From positions 1,052,001 through 1,116,000 of the forward strand of contig NZ_CP083553.1 in the NCBI RefSeq assembly GCF_025144465.1: a stretch of DNA of 64,000 nucleotides, given 5' to 3'. This document shows, in pieces, positions 40,841 through 48,899 of the stretch. Every line of letters starts with the position of its first letter. Within the stretch, counting starts at the first letter, position 1. This DNA comes from Leisingera sp. S132. GTDB lineage: Bacteria; Pseudomonadota; Alphaproteobacteria; Rhodobacterales; Rhodobacteraceae. The notes under the pieces were generated by a model. It worked only from the letters and a program-made list of their open reading frames with translations, was not told where the DNA came from and ran no database searches. The position numbers were made by a program, and so were the translations under genes.

Positions 40841-42237
40841 GCCTTTGGACCGCAGATGAGGCTGCCGCCGCCACCGGCGGGCGGGCGCAAGGCGATTGGG
40901 TCGTCTCCGGCCTGTCGATCGACACCCGCACCATCGAGCCCGGCGATATGTTCGTGGCCCTGAAGGCCGCCCGCGACGGCCATGACTTCGTGGCGCAGGC
41001 GCTGGAGAAGGGCGCAGGTGCCGCGCTGGTTTCGCGCATTCCGGAAGGGGTGCCAGCGGATGCGCCGCTCTTGATCGTCGAGGACGTGCAGTCGGGGCTT
41101 GAGGCCCTGGGCCGGGCGGCGCGCGCCCGCACACAGGCCAAGGTCGTCGCGGTGACCGGTTCGGTCGGCAAGACCTCAACCAAGGAAATGCTGGCGCGGA
41201 TGCTGTCGGACCAGGGCCGCACCCATGCGGCCGTTGCCAGCTACAACAACCACTGGGGCGTGCCGCTGACGCTGGCGCGGATGCCGCGTGACACCGAATA
41301 CGCGGTGATCGAGATCGGCATGAACCACCCCGGCGAAATCGCGCCGCTGGCAAAACAGGCGCGCCCGCATGTGGCGATGGTGACGACGGTGGCGGCGGTG
41401 CATTTGGAAGCCTTTGACAACGTCGAGGGCATCGCGGCTGAGAAGGCCGCGATCATGGAGGGGCTGGAGCCCGGCGGCACGGCGGTGCTGAACGCCGACA
41501 TTGCCGAGGCCCATGTACTGAGGGACGTGGCCGCGGGTCTGGGCGCAATTGCGCGCTGGTTTGGCGAGAGCGCCAAGGATTACACCCTGCATTCCGCTGG
41601 GATTGAAGGTGAGGAGACCGTTGCCCGTGCCACCGCAAGCGGCCGGGATGTTGAGCTGCATATTCAATCCCTTGGCGCCCATTTCGCGATGAATGCGCTG
41701 GGCGCGCTGGCCTGTGTCGAAGCGTTGGGAGCCGACCCGGTTAAAGCCGTGGAAAGCCTCGCCCTGTGGTCGCCGGTCAAGGGCCGTGGTGTGCGCGAGA
41801 CGGTCCGGCTGGAGAGCGGCGCCATCACCCTGCTGGACGACAGCTACAACGCCAATCCGACCTCAATGGCGGCGGCGCTGGCGGTGCTGGCAGCCACGCC
41901 GGGGCAGGGGCGCAGGATCGCCTATGTTGGCGACATGAAGGAGCTTGGCCCGCAGGAGGTGCATCTGCACGCCGGGCTGGCCGGTCTGGACGCGGTACAG
42001 GGCATCGACAGGATTCACTGCATCGGCCCGCTGATGCAGGCGCTGCATAATGCCTTGCCGGAGGAGAAACGCGGCGGCTGGTATCAGACCAGCGCCGAGG
42101 CGGTGCCGGGCCTGGCGGAGGAAATCAAAGGCGGCGACATCGTGCTGGCCAAGGGATCGCTCAGCATGGCACTGGCCAGGATTGTTGACGGCATCCGCGA
42201 AATGGGTCACTCCACCCCCACACAAGAAAACGCGTAA
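40837..42237 (+). CDS. murF: UDP-MurNAc-tripeptide:D-Ala-D-Ala ligase
   Basis: MurF, 466 residues, joins the D-Ala-D-Ala dipeptide (made by the ddl product at 55877) to the tripeptide. The ATP-binding loop is VVAVTGSVGKTSTKEML near residue 105, with IEIGMNHPGEIAPLA and NNHWGVPLTLARMP as ligase signatures and LLDDSYNANPTSM in the C-terminal domain. ATG at 40837 overlaps the murE stop. mraY follows 21 bases later, with an AGGGAAGGG ribosome site. Confidence 0.96.
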   Translation: MSLWTADEAAAATGGRAQGDWVVSGLSIDTRTIEPGDMFVALKAARDGHDFVAQALEKGAGAALVSRIPEGVPADAPLLIVEDVQSGLEALGRAARARTQAKVVAVTGSVGKTSTKEMLARMLSDQGRTHAAVASYNNHWGVPLTLARMPRDTEYAVIEIGMNHPGEIAPLAKQARPHVAMVTTVAAVHLEAFDNVEGIAAEKAAIMEGLEPGGTAVLNADIAEAHVLRDVAAGLGAIARWFGESAKDYTLHSAGIEGEETVARATASGRDVELHIQSLGAHFAMNALGALACVEALGADPVKAVESLALWSPVKGRGVRETVRLESGAITLLDDSYNANPTSMAAALAVLAATPGQGRRIAYVGDMKELGPQEVHLHAGLAGLDAVQGIDRIHCIGPLMQALHNALPEEKRGGWYQTSAEAVPGLAEEIKGGDIVLAKGSLSMALARIVDGIREMGHSTPTQENA

Positions 42238-42258
42238 TAGAACGAGGGAAGGGCCCAG

Positions 42259-43341
42259 ATGCTCTATTGGCTGACCGCTTTGTCGGACGGGGGGGATGTT
42301 TTCAACCTCTTCCGCTATATCACCTTCCGTGCAGGCGGCGCCTTCATGACCGCGCTGATTTTCGGCTTTCTGTTCGGCAAGCCGCTGATCAATGTGCTGC
42401 GCCGCAAGCAGGGCAAGGGCCAGCCGATCCGCGATGACGGGCCGGAGGGGCATTTCTCCAAGGCGGGCACGCCCACCATGGGCGGCCTCCTGGTGGTCGG
42501 TGCGCTCTTGACCGCAACCCTGATGTGGGCGCGCTGGGACAATCCCTTTGTCTGGCTGGTGCTGTTTGTGACACTGGCCTACGGCCTCATCGGTTTTGCC
42601 GATGATTACGCCAAGGTGTCCAAGCAGAACACCAAGGGTGTGCCCGGCAAGGTTCGGCTGGCGCTGGGGATCATGATCGCGGTGATCGCGGCGCTCTGGG
42701 CTGCGGCCTATCATCCGGCGCCCTTGCAGAACCAGCTGGCGCTGCCGGTGTTCAAGGACACGCTGATCAACCTTGGTATCTTCTATGTGCCGTTCTCGAT
42801 CTGCGTGGTGGTGGGGGCTGCCAATGCGGTGAACCTGACTGACGGCCTGGATGGCCTTGCGATCATGCCGGTGATGATTGCGGCCGGCACCCTGGGCGTC
42901 ATCGCCTATGCGGTGGGGCGGGTCGACTTCACCGAATACCTGGACGTGCATTACGTGCCCGGCACCGGCGAGATCCTGATCTTCTGCGCGGCGCTGTTCG
43001 GCGCAGGCCTCGGCTTCCTTTGGTACAACGCGCCGCCGGCGGCGGTGTTCATGGGCGACACCGGCTCGCTGGCCCTGGGCGGCGCGCTGGGCGCCATCGC
43101 CATTGCCACCAAGCACGAGCTGGTGCTGGCCATCGTCGGCGGCCTGTTCGTGGTCGAGGCGCTGTCGGTAATCATTCAGGTCCTCTACTTCAAGCGCACC
43201 GGGCGGCGGGTCTTCCTGATGGCGCCGATCCATCACCACTACGAGAAGAAAGGCTGGGCCGAGCCGCAGATCGTGATCCGCTTCTGGATCATCTCGCTGA
43301 TCCTGGCGATGATCGGTCTGGCGACGCTAAAGGTGCGGTAA
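42259..43341 (+). CDS. mraY: Phospho-MurNAc-pentapeptide transferase
   Basis: MraY, 360 residues and about ten membrane helices, moves phospho-MurNAc-pentapeptide to undecaprenyl phosphate, producing lipid I. The active-site aspartates are seen in [18 protein letters not shown] and [13 protein letters not shown], and the histidine motif in [23 protein letters not shown]. The gene is followed by a 517-base non-coding gap and a TPR gene, so it is the end of the first dcw block. Confidence 0.97.
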   Translation: MLYWLTALSDGGDVFNLFRYITFRAGGAFMTALIFGFLFGKPLINVLRRKQGKGQPIRDDGPEGHFSKAGTPTMGGLLVVGALLTATLMWARWDNPFVWLVLFVTLAYGLIGFADDYAKVSKQNTKGVPGKVRLALGIMIAVIAALWAAAYHPAPLQNQLALPVFKDTLINLGIFYVPFSICVVVGAANAVNLTDGLDGLAIMPVMIAAGTLGVIAYAVGRVDFTEYLDVHYVPGTGEILIFCAALFGAGLGFLWYNAPPAAVFMGDTGSLALGGALGAIAIATKHELVLAIVGGLFVVEALSVIIQVLYFKRTGRRVFLMAPIHHHYEKKGWAEPQIVIRFWIISLILAMIGLATLKVR

Positions 43342-43404
43342 CACACGTGGTTTGGCTGCCGCGCCGTTTCATCGGCGGGGCAGTTTGAACTCTCTTTTTG
43401 ATGG

Positions 43405-43434
43405 AACCGCCCGGGGCTGCTGCGTCGGGCGGTT
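43405..43434 (+). terminator. Possible terminator after mraY
   Basis: AACCGCCCG and CGGGCGGTT form a 9-bp stem about 65 bases after the mraY stop. Only TGTCCTT follows, so termination efficiency is uncertain. Confidence 0.4.
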
Positions 43435-43626
43435 TGTCCTTGAGGAAGAAGGCGGCGCCGCCGGAGGGGCGGAGCATCGGACAGCCCTTGCCAAGGGGCT
43501 GTGCCCGTCTGTCGGCCTGTGCGGGCCCGCCCTGCACCCAATGAAGAGGTGGTCTGAGGGGGGCTGGTCTCCTGGTCTTCCCGTTGCAACGGATAGACCG
43601 TAACCCGGCCAGGTGAAGATGTAGTG

Positions 43627-43753
43627 AGGGCAGCGTACGGTGGGTGCGCAACACCTAGTCAAAATGTTTCGCCCGGCGGCACGCCGGGCAGCGCCCGAAC
43701 CGACCCCACGGGGAGTGCGCTTCACGCCCACCCCTCGGTCCGTGCGCTGCCCT
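43627..43753. other. Large structured intergenic element
   Basis: A 14-bp stem (AGGGCAGCGTACGG at 43627 with CCGTGCGCTGCCCT at 43740, one G-T wobble) encloses about 99 bases. Inside are the hairpin GCCCGGCG-GCA-CGCCGGGC and GTGGGTG/CGCCCAC-like complementary stretches, giving a cloverleaf-like fold. No coding frame fits the whole 43342-43858 gap. It may be a structured RNA, a small palindromic mobile element or a regulatory leader of the TPR gene. I recognise no known family. Confidence 0.5.
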
Positions 43754-43858
43754 TTGTGGAGAAGGCAGGGCTTTCAACTTGTCTGTGATCTGGTATTGGG
43801 GTGAACAACCTTTGGGTGAAGCTTGGCGTCAGGTCTGATTATTTTGAGGAATGAATAC

Positions 43859-44962
43859 GTGGTCTCTATTGTAGTTAACAACTTGGTCTTCTGGGCTGTC
43901 GCCCTCGGATTAATTGGTTGTTTTATCTGGCCGATGGCTTTGCTGGGAAAGAAATTTTGGACCCGGGGTAAGTTGGATGAGCAAAATTCTGAATCTGAGT
44001 ACTCCGGCCTCTGCGGTGATTTGAGTGCCAGTGCCTTTAGATTGAGCGTAAACGATCAGCAGGAGAATGCGGAGCAGAAGTATCTTCAAGCCGTTGCAGC
44101 TGGGCGCGAGGCTGTCAGCAAAAATGAGCCAGAAGCAGGCCGGCTGCTTGCCGGTTGCCTGGCAAACTTGGCACGTCTGCAGGAGCGCAGCGGGCAGCAT
44201 GATAAGGCCGAACAGAACTTCCGGGAAGCTTTGGAAATTCTGGAGGTAGAAGGCGCTGCGCAGGCAAATGAATATGTCTATGGCCTGGACAGTCTGGCGT
44301 TTTTGCTTTGGCAAAGCGGGCGGCTGGAGGAAGCCGTGCCTCTCTATACGCAAGCGCTGGACATCACAGCCAGCCAGCAAGGCACGGAAAGCGATGATTA
44401 TGTGTCCCGTCTGACCGCGCTGGCCAATGTAAAATCGCAGCTCGAAGACGACGGTGATGCGGAGCGGGTTTGTCGCGAGGCTGTGCAGGCGGTTAAGGAG
44501 CTGCGCGGCGAGGATGACATTCTGTACTCCGGCGCTGTGAGAAGTTTGATGGCCGTCCTGCATCAGCGGGGCAGAGAGGAGGATGCAAAGCCTTACTTTG
44601 ATGACCTGTTGGAGCTGAGTCGCAAAGAGTTGGAGCCGGAACGGGAGGATGCGGATTATGCGCAAGCGCTATCCTATCATGCGGGTTTGCTGCATGAGGC
44701 AGGAGAGCTGAGAGAGGCAGGGCATGCCTACAGGCGCGCGCAAAAGCTGCTGCGTTCGGCCGGCCTGGATACGAGTGCGGAATATGCGGTTTGCCTGAGC
44801 AACTATGCCCGATTGCTGCGGGAGACAGGCCACTCGCAGCAGGCAGAACGCAATTTGCGTCAGGCGCTGTCCCTTCTTGAGGAAACGCTGGGAGCGGATC
44901 ATGAGGTTTGCAAAGCAGCGCGCGACGAGCTTGACGAAACCTCGTCCGGGGCTGCGGCCTAG
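43859..44962 (+). CDS. Membrane-anchored tetratricopeptide-repeat protein
   Basis: A protein of about 367 residues with one N-terminal membrane helix (NNLVFWAVALGLIGCFIWPMALLG) and then a cytosolic solenoid of TPR/Sel1-like repeats in the kinesin-light-chain style, for example CLANLARLQERSGQHDKAEQNFREAL, LAFLLWQSGRLEEAVPLYTQAL and NYARLLRETGHSQQAERNLRQAL. TPRs are protein-interaction scaffolds; its partner is unknown. The start is uncertain: TGAGGA lies 8 bases before a GTG at 43859, while a TTG at 43823 is also in frame. It interrupts the dcw cluster between mraY and murD, is less GC-rich than its neighbours and looks acquired. Confidence 0.8.
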   Translation: MVSIVVNNLVFWAVALGLIGCFIWPMALLGKKFWTRGKLDEQNSESEYSGLCGDLSASAFRLSVNDQQENAEQKYLQAVAAGREAVSKNEPEAGRLLAGCLANLARLQERSGQHDKAEQNFREALEILEVEGAAQANEYVYGLDSLAFLLWQSGRLEEAVPLYTQALDITASQQGTESDDYVSRLTALANVKSQLEDDGDAERVCREAVQAVKELRGEDDILYSGAVRSLMAVLHQRGREEDAKPYFDDLLELSRKELEPEREDADYAQALSYHAGLLHEAGELREAGHAYRRAQKLLRSAGLDTSAEYAVCLSNYARLLRETGHSQQAERNLRQALSLLEETLGADHEVCKAARDELDETSSGAAA

Positions 44963-45033
44963 CCCCGCTTGCATTCCCTGCCTCCCTCTGTACAGGGTAA
45001 GCCGCAAATGGCGGACATTTGGGAGGGCAGGCG

Positions 45034-46431
45034 ATGATCCCGGTCAAAGGATATCAAGGCGCGCAAGTGGCGGTGCTGGGGCTGGGGCGCTCAGGTCTGG
45101 CGACGGCGCGGGCTTTGCGCGCAGGCGGGGCTGAGGCCATCTGCTGGGACGACAACCCCGCGGCGCGCGAGGCGGCGGAGGCGGAAGGCTTCACCTGCCG
45201 CGACCTGCATAAATCCGGCGCTTTTGACGATGTGGCGGCGCTGATCACCTCGCCCGGCATTCCGCATCTCTATCCCAAGCCGAACCCGATTATCCGCGAC
45301 GCGATCGAGGGTGGCGTGCCGGTGGACAATGACATCGGGCTGTTCTTCCGCTCCTTTGCCGATGCGGAGTGGCAGATGTACGACCAGCCGCCGCGGGTGG
45401 TGGCGGTCACCGGGTCCAACGGCAAGTCGACCACGGTGGCGCTGCTGCACCACATCCTGCAGGAGGCGGGGCGCGACAGCCAGCTGGCGGGCAATATCGG
45501 CCGCGGTGTGCTGGACATCGACCCGCCGGGCGAGGGCGGCGTGGTGGTGCTGGAGCTGTCGAGCTATCAGACTGAACTGGCGCGCGCGCTGACGCCGGAT
45601 GTGGCGGTGTTCACCAACCTCAGCCCCGATCATCTGGACCGGCACGGCGGCATGGGCGGCTATTTTGCGGCCAAGCGCCGCCTGTTTGCCGAGGGCGGGC
45701 CGGACCGCGCTGTCATTGGCATCGACGAGGACGAGGGGCTGTTCCTGGCAGGCCAGCTGTCCGAAGGGCTGGGGGATGACCGGGTGATCCGGGTGTCCTC
45801 GGCGCGCAAGCTGACCGGGCCGGGCTGGCAGGTCATTGCCAGGAAGGGGTTTCTGAGCGAGTACCGCAAGGGGCGGCAGGCGGCCTCCATCGACTTGCGG
45901 GAGATGATGGGCCTGCCGGGCGCGCACAATCACCAGAATGCCTGCGCGGCCTATGCGGCTGCGCGCACCCTGGGGCTGGCGCCGCGGCTGATCGGCGAGG
46001 CGATGGCCACATTCCCCGGCCTGCCGCACCGCAGCCAGACCATCGCTGAGGCGGATGGCGTGCGCTATGTGAATGACAGCAAGGCCACCAACCTGGACAG
46101 CGCTGTAAAGGCGCTGAGCGCGTTCAAGAACATCCGCTGGATCTGCGGCGGGCTGGAGAAGGACGGCGGGCTGGACGCGTTGAAGGGGCAGACCGGCAAT
46201 GTGCGGAAGGCCTATGTGATCGGCCGCGAGGCGGCGGGGTTCGCGCTGCAGCTGGACGTCGAGGCCGAGGTCTGCACCACCATGGCAGCCGCTGTGGAAC
46301 GCGCCATGGCGGAGGCGCAGCCGGGCGATACGGTGCTGCTGGCGCCGGCCGCCGCAAGCTTTGACCAGTACGACAACTTCGAGCAGCGCGGAGATGACTT
46401 CGCCGCCGAGGTGAAGACGCGGCTGGGCTGA
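45034..46431 (+). CDS. murD: UDP-MurNAc-L-alanine:D-glutamate ligase
   Basis: MurD, 465 residues, adds D-glutamate to UDP-MurNAc-L-Ala in the cytosol. It has the UDP-binding start [17 protein letters not shown], the P-loop [17 protein letters not shown] near residue 130, the [16 protein letters not shown] signature near 195 and the C-terminal [11 protein letters not shown] loop. The ATG at 45034 is preceded by GGGAGGGCAGG; a TTG at 45019 is also in frame. It is separated from mraY by the TPR gene and structured gap, and from ftsW by about 3.9 kb of unrelated genes. Confidence 0.96.
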   Translation: MIPVKGYQGAQVAVLGLGRSGLATARALRAGGAEAICWDDNPAAREAAEAEGFTCRDLHKSGAFDDVAALITSPGIPHLYPKPNPIIRDAIEGGVPVDNDIGLFFRSFADAEWQMYDQPPRVVAVTGSNGKSTTVALLHHILQEAGRDSQLAGNIGRGVLDIDPPGEGGVVVLELSSYQTELARALTPDVAVFTNLSPDHLDRHGGMGGYFAAKRRLFAEGGPDRAVIGIDEDEGLFLAGQLSEGLGDDRVIRVSSARKLTGPGWQVIARKGFLSEYRKGRQAASIDLREMMGLPGAHNHQNACAAYAAARTLGLAPRLIGEAMATFPGLPHRSQTIAEADGVRYVNDSKATNLDSAVKALSAFKNIRWICGGLEKDGGLDALKGQTGNVRKAYVIGREAAGFALQLDVEAEVCTTMAAAVERAMAEAQPGDTVLLAPAAASFDQYDNFEQRGDDFAAEVKTRLG

Positions 46432-46450
46432 GCCGCAGGAGGAGACAGGC

Positions 46451-46792
46451 ATGACTGCAGGCACTGAAACCGCAAACACCGTGATGCTGGCCTTTCAGGT
46501 CATCCCGCGGCTGCGTGAGGGCAACAATTTCGAGGCGGTGGACGCGGCGATTGCCGTGGTGAAATCCGCAGGCGTGCCGTTTCAGGTGGGGGCGATGGAA
46601 ACCACCATGAAGGGAGAGCTGGATCACCTGCTGGAGATCGTCAAGCAGGCGGAGAAAGCCTGCCTGGAGTTCGGCGCAGTCGAGGTGATCACCAATATCA
46701 AGATCCACACCACCACGCCCGAGGCGCATGACACCTTCTGCACCTATACCCGCGGTGTGACCCCGAACAACAAGGTGTTCATCGAAGAGTGA
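46451..46792 (+). CDS. Thiamine-binding-like protein (MTH1187/YqgV family)
   Basis: A 113-residue member of the MTH1187/YqgV (DUF77) family, small ferredoxin-like proteins that form tetramers and can bind thiamine or related compounds. Landmarks are VMLAFQVIPRL, VPFQVGAMETTMKGELDHLLEIVKQA and VITNIKIHTTTPEA. The physiological role is not settled. ATG at 46451 lies 19 bases after the murD stop with CAGGAGGAG upstream, so it is probably co-transcribed with murD. Confidence 0.87.
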   Translation: MTAGTETANTVMLAFQVIPRLREGNNFEAVDAAIAVVKSAGVPFQVGAMETTMKGELDHLLEIVKQAEKACLEFGAVEVITNIKIHTTTPEAHDTFCTYTRGVTPNNKVFIEE

Positions 46793-46862
46793 ATGGCGGC
46801 GGCCGAGCGGGTGCCGGCATCTGACAGGTCCGAACACCCGCATCCGGCTGCCTGCAGCCGTG

Positions 46863-47027
46863 TCAAAGACCGATATCGCGCAACAGATGCTCCGGCAGGT
46901 GGCTCAGCCGCCTGCGGGCGAGCTGCTGGTCGGCAGCCTGGCTGGCGGGGGCGTTCTCGCGCGGGGGCGAAGCAAAAGTTCTGCTGATAACGTGCCAAAG
47001 GTTCATTTGTGAAAGCATTTCAGCCAT
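46863..47027 (-). CDS. Very small DUF1127 protein
   Basis: On the minus strand a 54-residue protein can be read: MAEMLSQMNLWHVISRTFASPP..., ending RRRLSHLPEHLLRDIGL. The C-terminal pattern is that of DUF1127, a family of short arginine-rich proteins linked to RNA metabolism and stress. AAGGA lies 8 bases before the ATG at 47027; ATGs at 47018 and 47006 are also in frame. The gene is convergent with the thiamine-binding-like gene and divergent from the LysR regulator. It is easily missed because of its size. Confidence 0.65.
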   Translation of the reverse strand: MAEMLSQMNLWHVISRTFASPPRENAPASQAADQQLARRRLSHLPEHLLRDIGL

Positions 47028-47119
47028 GGGCCTGATCCTTGTTCTGTCTGAACAAGATGTGGCCGCTTACCCCGTCAATGACCAATTGAATCTCGGCGGA
47101 GCTGGTATAAGCTGTATTG

Positions 47120-48013
47120 ATGGATCGCTCTGTGAACCCCCTTCCGCCGCTGCCGGCGGTGCGCGTCTTTGAGGCCGCGGCCCGGCTGGGCAGTTTCAGC
47201 CGCGCGGCTGAGGAACTGGCGATGACGCAAGCCGCGGTCAGCTATCAGATCAGGCTGCTGGAGGACCGGGCGGGCCAGCCTCTGTTCCGGCGGCTGCCGC
47301 GCGGGGTGGCCCCAACCGCGGCGGGAGAGGCCTTGCAGCGCCACGCCACCGAGGCGCTGAATCTTTTGCGCCAAGGCTGGGCGGATCTGCGCGGCGGCGG
47401 CGAGGAGCTGGTGATCAGCACCCTCACCAGTTTTGCCGCCTTCATTCTGGCGCCGCGGCTGGGGCAGTTTCAGGTGGCGCACCCTGGCATCACCACCCGG
47501 GTGGACGTCAATCCGCGGGTGGCGGACTTGCTGGCGGGGGAGGCCACCGTGGCGATCCGGGCCGGGCGCGGCAGCTGGCCGGGGCTGGCGGCGGACCTTC
47601 TGATCCGCGGCAGTTATACGCCGCTGATGACGCCTGCGCTGATGGAAGCCTATGGCCCCATTGAGCAGCCCGCCGACCTGCTGCGGGTGCCGCGGGTGGA
47701 TGCCGGGGACCCGGCCTGGGCCTTGTGGTTCCGCGCGGCCGGCGTGGCGCCGCCAAAGCCGGCCGAACAGCACAGCCTGGGCACCCAGATGCTGGAAGTG
47801 CAGGCGGCCCTTGCGGGGCAGGGCGCCTGCCTGCTGACACCGGCCTATGCCCGTGGCCTGATTGCCAGCGGCGCGCTGGTGCAGCCCTTCGATCTGGTGA
47901 CGGAGGATGATATCTCTGTCTGGCTGGTTTACCCGGAGGCGCGCCGCGACGCGCCGGCCATAGCCGCCTTCCGCAGCTGGCTGCTGGCAGAGGTGGCGGA
48001 GCTGGCCGGGTAA
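47120..48013 (+). CDS. LysR family transcriptional regulator (GcvA-like)
   Basis: A 297-residue LysR-type regulator of the GcvA/AmpR branch. The N-terminal winged helix is PPLPAVRVFEAAARLGSFSRAAEELAMTQAAVSYQIRLLED, followed by LFRRLPRGVAPTAAG and a periplasmic-binding-like effector domain (about 90-297). The effector is unknown. ATG at 47120 lacks a ribosome site and follows a TATAAG by 8 bases, so the message may be leaderless. It is divergent from the tiny DUF1127 gene, which could be its target. Confidence 0.88.
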   Translation: MDRSVNPLPPLPAVRVFEAAARLGSFSRAAEELAMTQAAVSYQIRLLEDRAGQPLFRRLPRGVAPTAAGEALQRHATEALNLLRQGWADLRGGGEELVISTLTSFAAFILAPRLGQFQVAHPGITTRVDVNPRVADLLAGEATVAIRAGRGSWPGLAADLLIRGSYTPLMTPALMEAYGPIEQPADLLRVPRVDAGDPAWALWFRAAGVAPPKPAEQHSLGTQMLEVQAALAGQGACLLTPAYARGLIASGALVQPFDLVTEDDISVWLVYPEARRDAPAIAAFRSWLLAEVAELAG

Positions 48014-48084
48014 AGTCTGGCAGGTGAGGGCGGAGGGCTCCGGGCTCTCCCATGCAGAAAATCCCCTGGCAGCAGGCGGGAAGT

Positions 48085-48534
48085 TCAGTCCCCGTCGGCG
48101 GGCGGGTGGGCCATTTCCTCTGACAGAATTTTGAAGTAGCCGGGCAGGACGTCTTGCAGCTGCTGCCGTCCCGCCGCTGTCAGCGCGGCTTCTTTGGATC
48201 TCTTGTCGGTCTCGCTGGCCGCAAGGCTGATCAGCCCGTCCTGCTGCAGGGATTGCAGGGTGCGTGTCATGACTGGTTTTGACACGTCAATGCGGCTGGC
48301 TATCTCATTTGGCGTCAGAGACTGGCGTTCAGGTTCCCGGTCAATGACGATCAGAACCAGAAAACGCAGTTGCGACAGGCCATGCGCGGCAAAATAGGCA
48401 TCGAGCCTGCGGATCAGCAAGCTGGCACGGCGCATCATCAAGAGCGCGCTGGTGATATGTGCAGGATCGGTGCCGTAGGTTTCGGCGTAAGTGCCGACCA
48501 TCTGCTGCGATGGAAGTTCCTTGAGGAAGAACAT
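48085..48534 (-). CDS. MarR family transcriptional regulator
   Basis: A 149-residue winged-helix regulator: AHGLSQLRFLVLIVIDREPERQSLTPNEIASRIDVSKPVMTRTLQSLQQDGLISL is the DNA-binding core, followed by the wing (ASETDKRSKEAALTAAGRQQLQDVLPGY). MarR proteins are usually repressors released by small phenolic or oxidant ligands. The start at 48534 (MFFLKELPSQQM) lies 5 bases after the monooxygenase stop, so both are on one mRNA. A palindrome upstream of that operon (48850-48863) is a likely operator, suggesting autoregulation. Confidence 0.86.
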   Translation of the reverse strand: MFFLKELPSQQMVGTYAETYGTDPAHITSALLMMRRASLLIRRLDAYFAAHGLSQLRFLVLIVIDREPERQSLTPNEIASRIDVSKPVMTRTLQSLQQDGLISLAASETDKRSKEAALTAAGRQQLQDVLPGYFKILSEEMAHPPADGD

Positions 48535-48539
48535 GAGGG

Positions 48540-48833
48540 TCAGGCCAGCGCGGTCATCTTGTGGATTTCCACCGGCTTTGCCAGCCAGGTTTCGTATTTG
48601 GCGAAGACCGGGGTGATGTAATCCGCCGCGTAGTGCGCTGCCAGGGCATCGTCGCTGGCCCATTCTTCGTCCAAGTAGAAGCAAGTGCCGTCGCGGCATT
48701 CGAGCAAGCTGAACTTCAGGCAGCCAACCTCAGCGCGGGTCGGCTCCAGAATCTCCAGCAGGCTTTGACGGACATCCTGCATGTGCTCGGGTTTCGGGGT
48801 GATCCTTGCGACAAGTTGAAAGGCGTTGGTCAT
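48540..48833 (-). CDS. Antibiotic biosynthesis monooxygenase-like (ABM) protein
   Basis: A 97-residue ABM-domain protein with the ferredoxin-like dimeric fold: MTNAFQLVARITPKPEHMQDVRQSLLEILEPTRAEVGCLKFSLLE, then FYLDEEWASDDALAAHYA. Members include YgiN-type quinol monooxygenases, which act without cofactor. Pairing with a MarR regulator fits a role in quinone or phenol stress. I prefer the ATG at 48833 because GTGGAG lies about 8 bases upstream; an ATG 12 bases earlier is also in frame. Confidence 0.84.
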   Translation of the reverse strand: MTNAFQLVARITPKPEHMQDVRQSLLEILEPTRAEVGCLKFSLLECRDGTCFYLDEEWASDDALAAHYAADYITPVFAKYETWLAKPVEIHKMTALA

Positions 48834-48849
48834 AATGGGCTCCACTTAT

Positions 48850-48863
48850 GTTATCATGGTAAC
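48850..48863. promoter_or_regulatory. Putative MarR operator
   Basis: GTTATCATGGTAAC is an inverted repeat (GTTA ... TAAC around a near-symmetric centre) lying 17 bases before the monooxygenase start codon, in an AT-rich stretch. MarR proteins bind palindromes of this size over the promoters of their own operons. Confidence 0.45.
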
Positions 48864-48899
48864 TAAATGGGTAATCTCGCGTCCAAAGTCAAGCCGGCG

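Noticed and set aside
41863-43239. A 458-codon minus-strand frame opposite murF and mraY
   Set aside because: Antisense shadow; its amino-acid content (Gln/His/Arg-rich) is typical of such frames.
43359-43731. Minus-strand frames in the mraY-TPR gap
   Set aside because: They are Arg/Pro/Ser-rich, overlap the structured element and have no ribosome sites.
46793-46987. A 64-codon plus-strand frame after the thiamine-binding-like gene
   Set aside because: It overlaps the better supported minus-strand DUF1127 frame and shows no domain or ribosome site.
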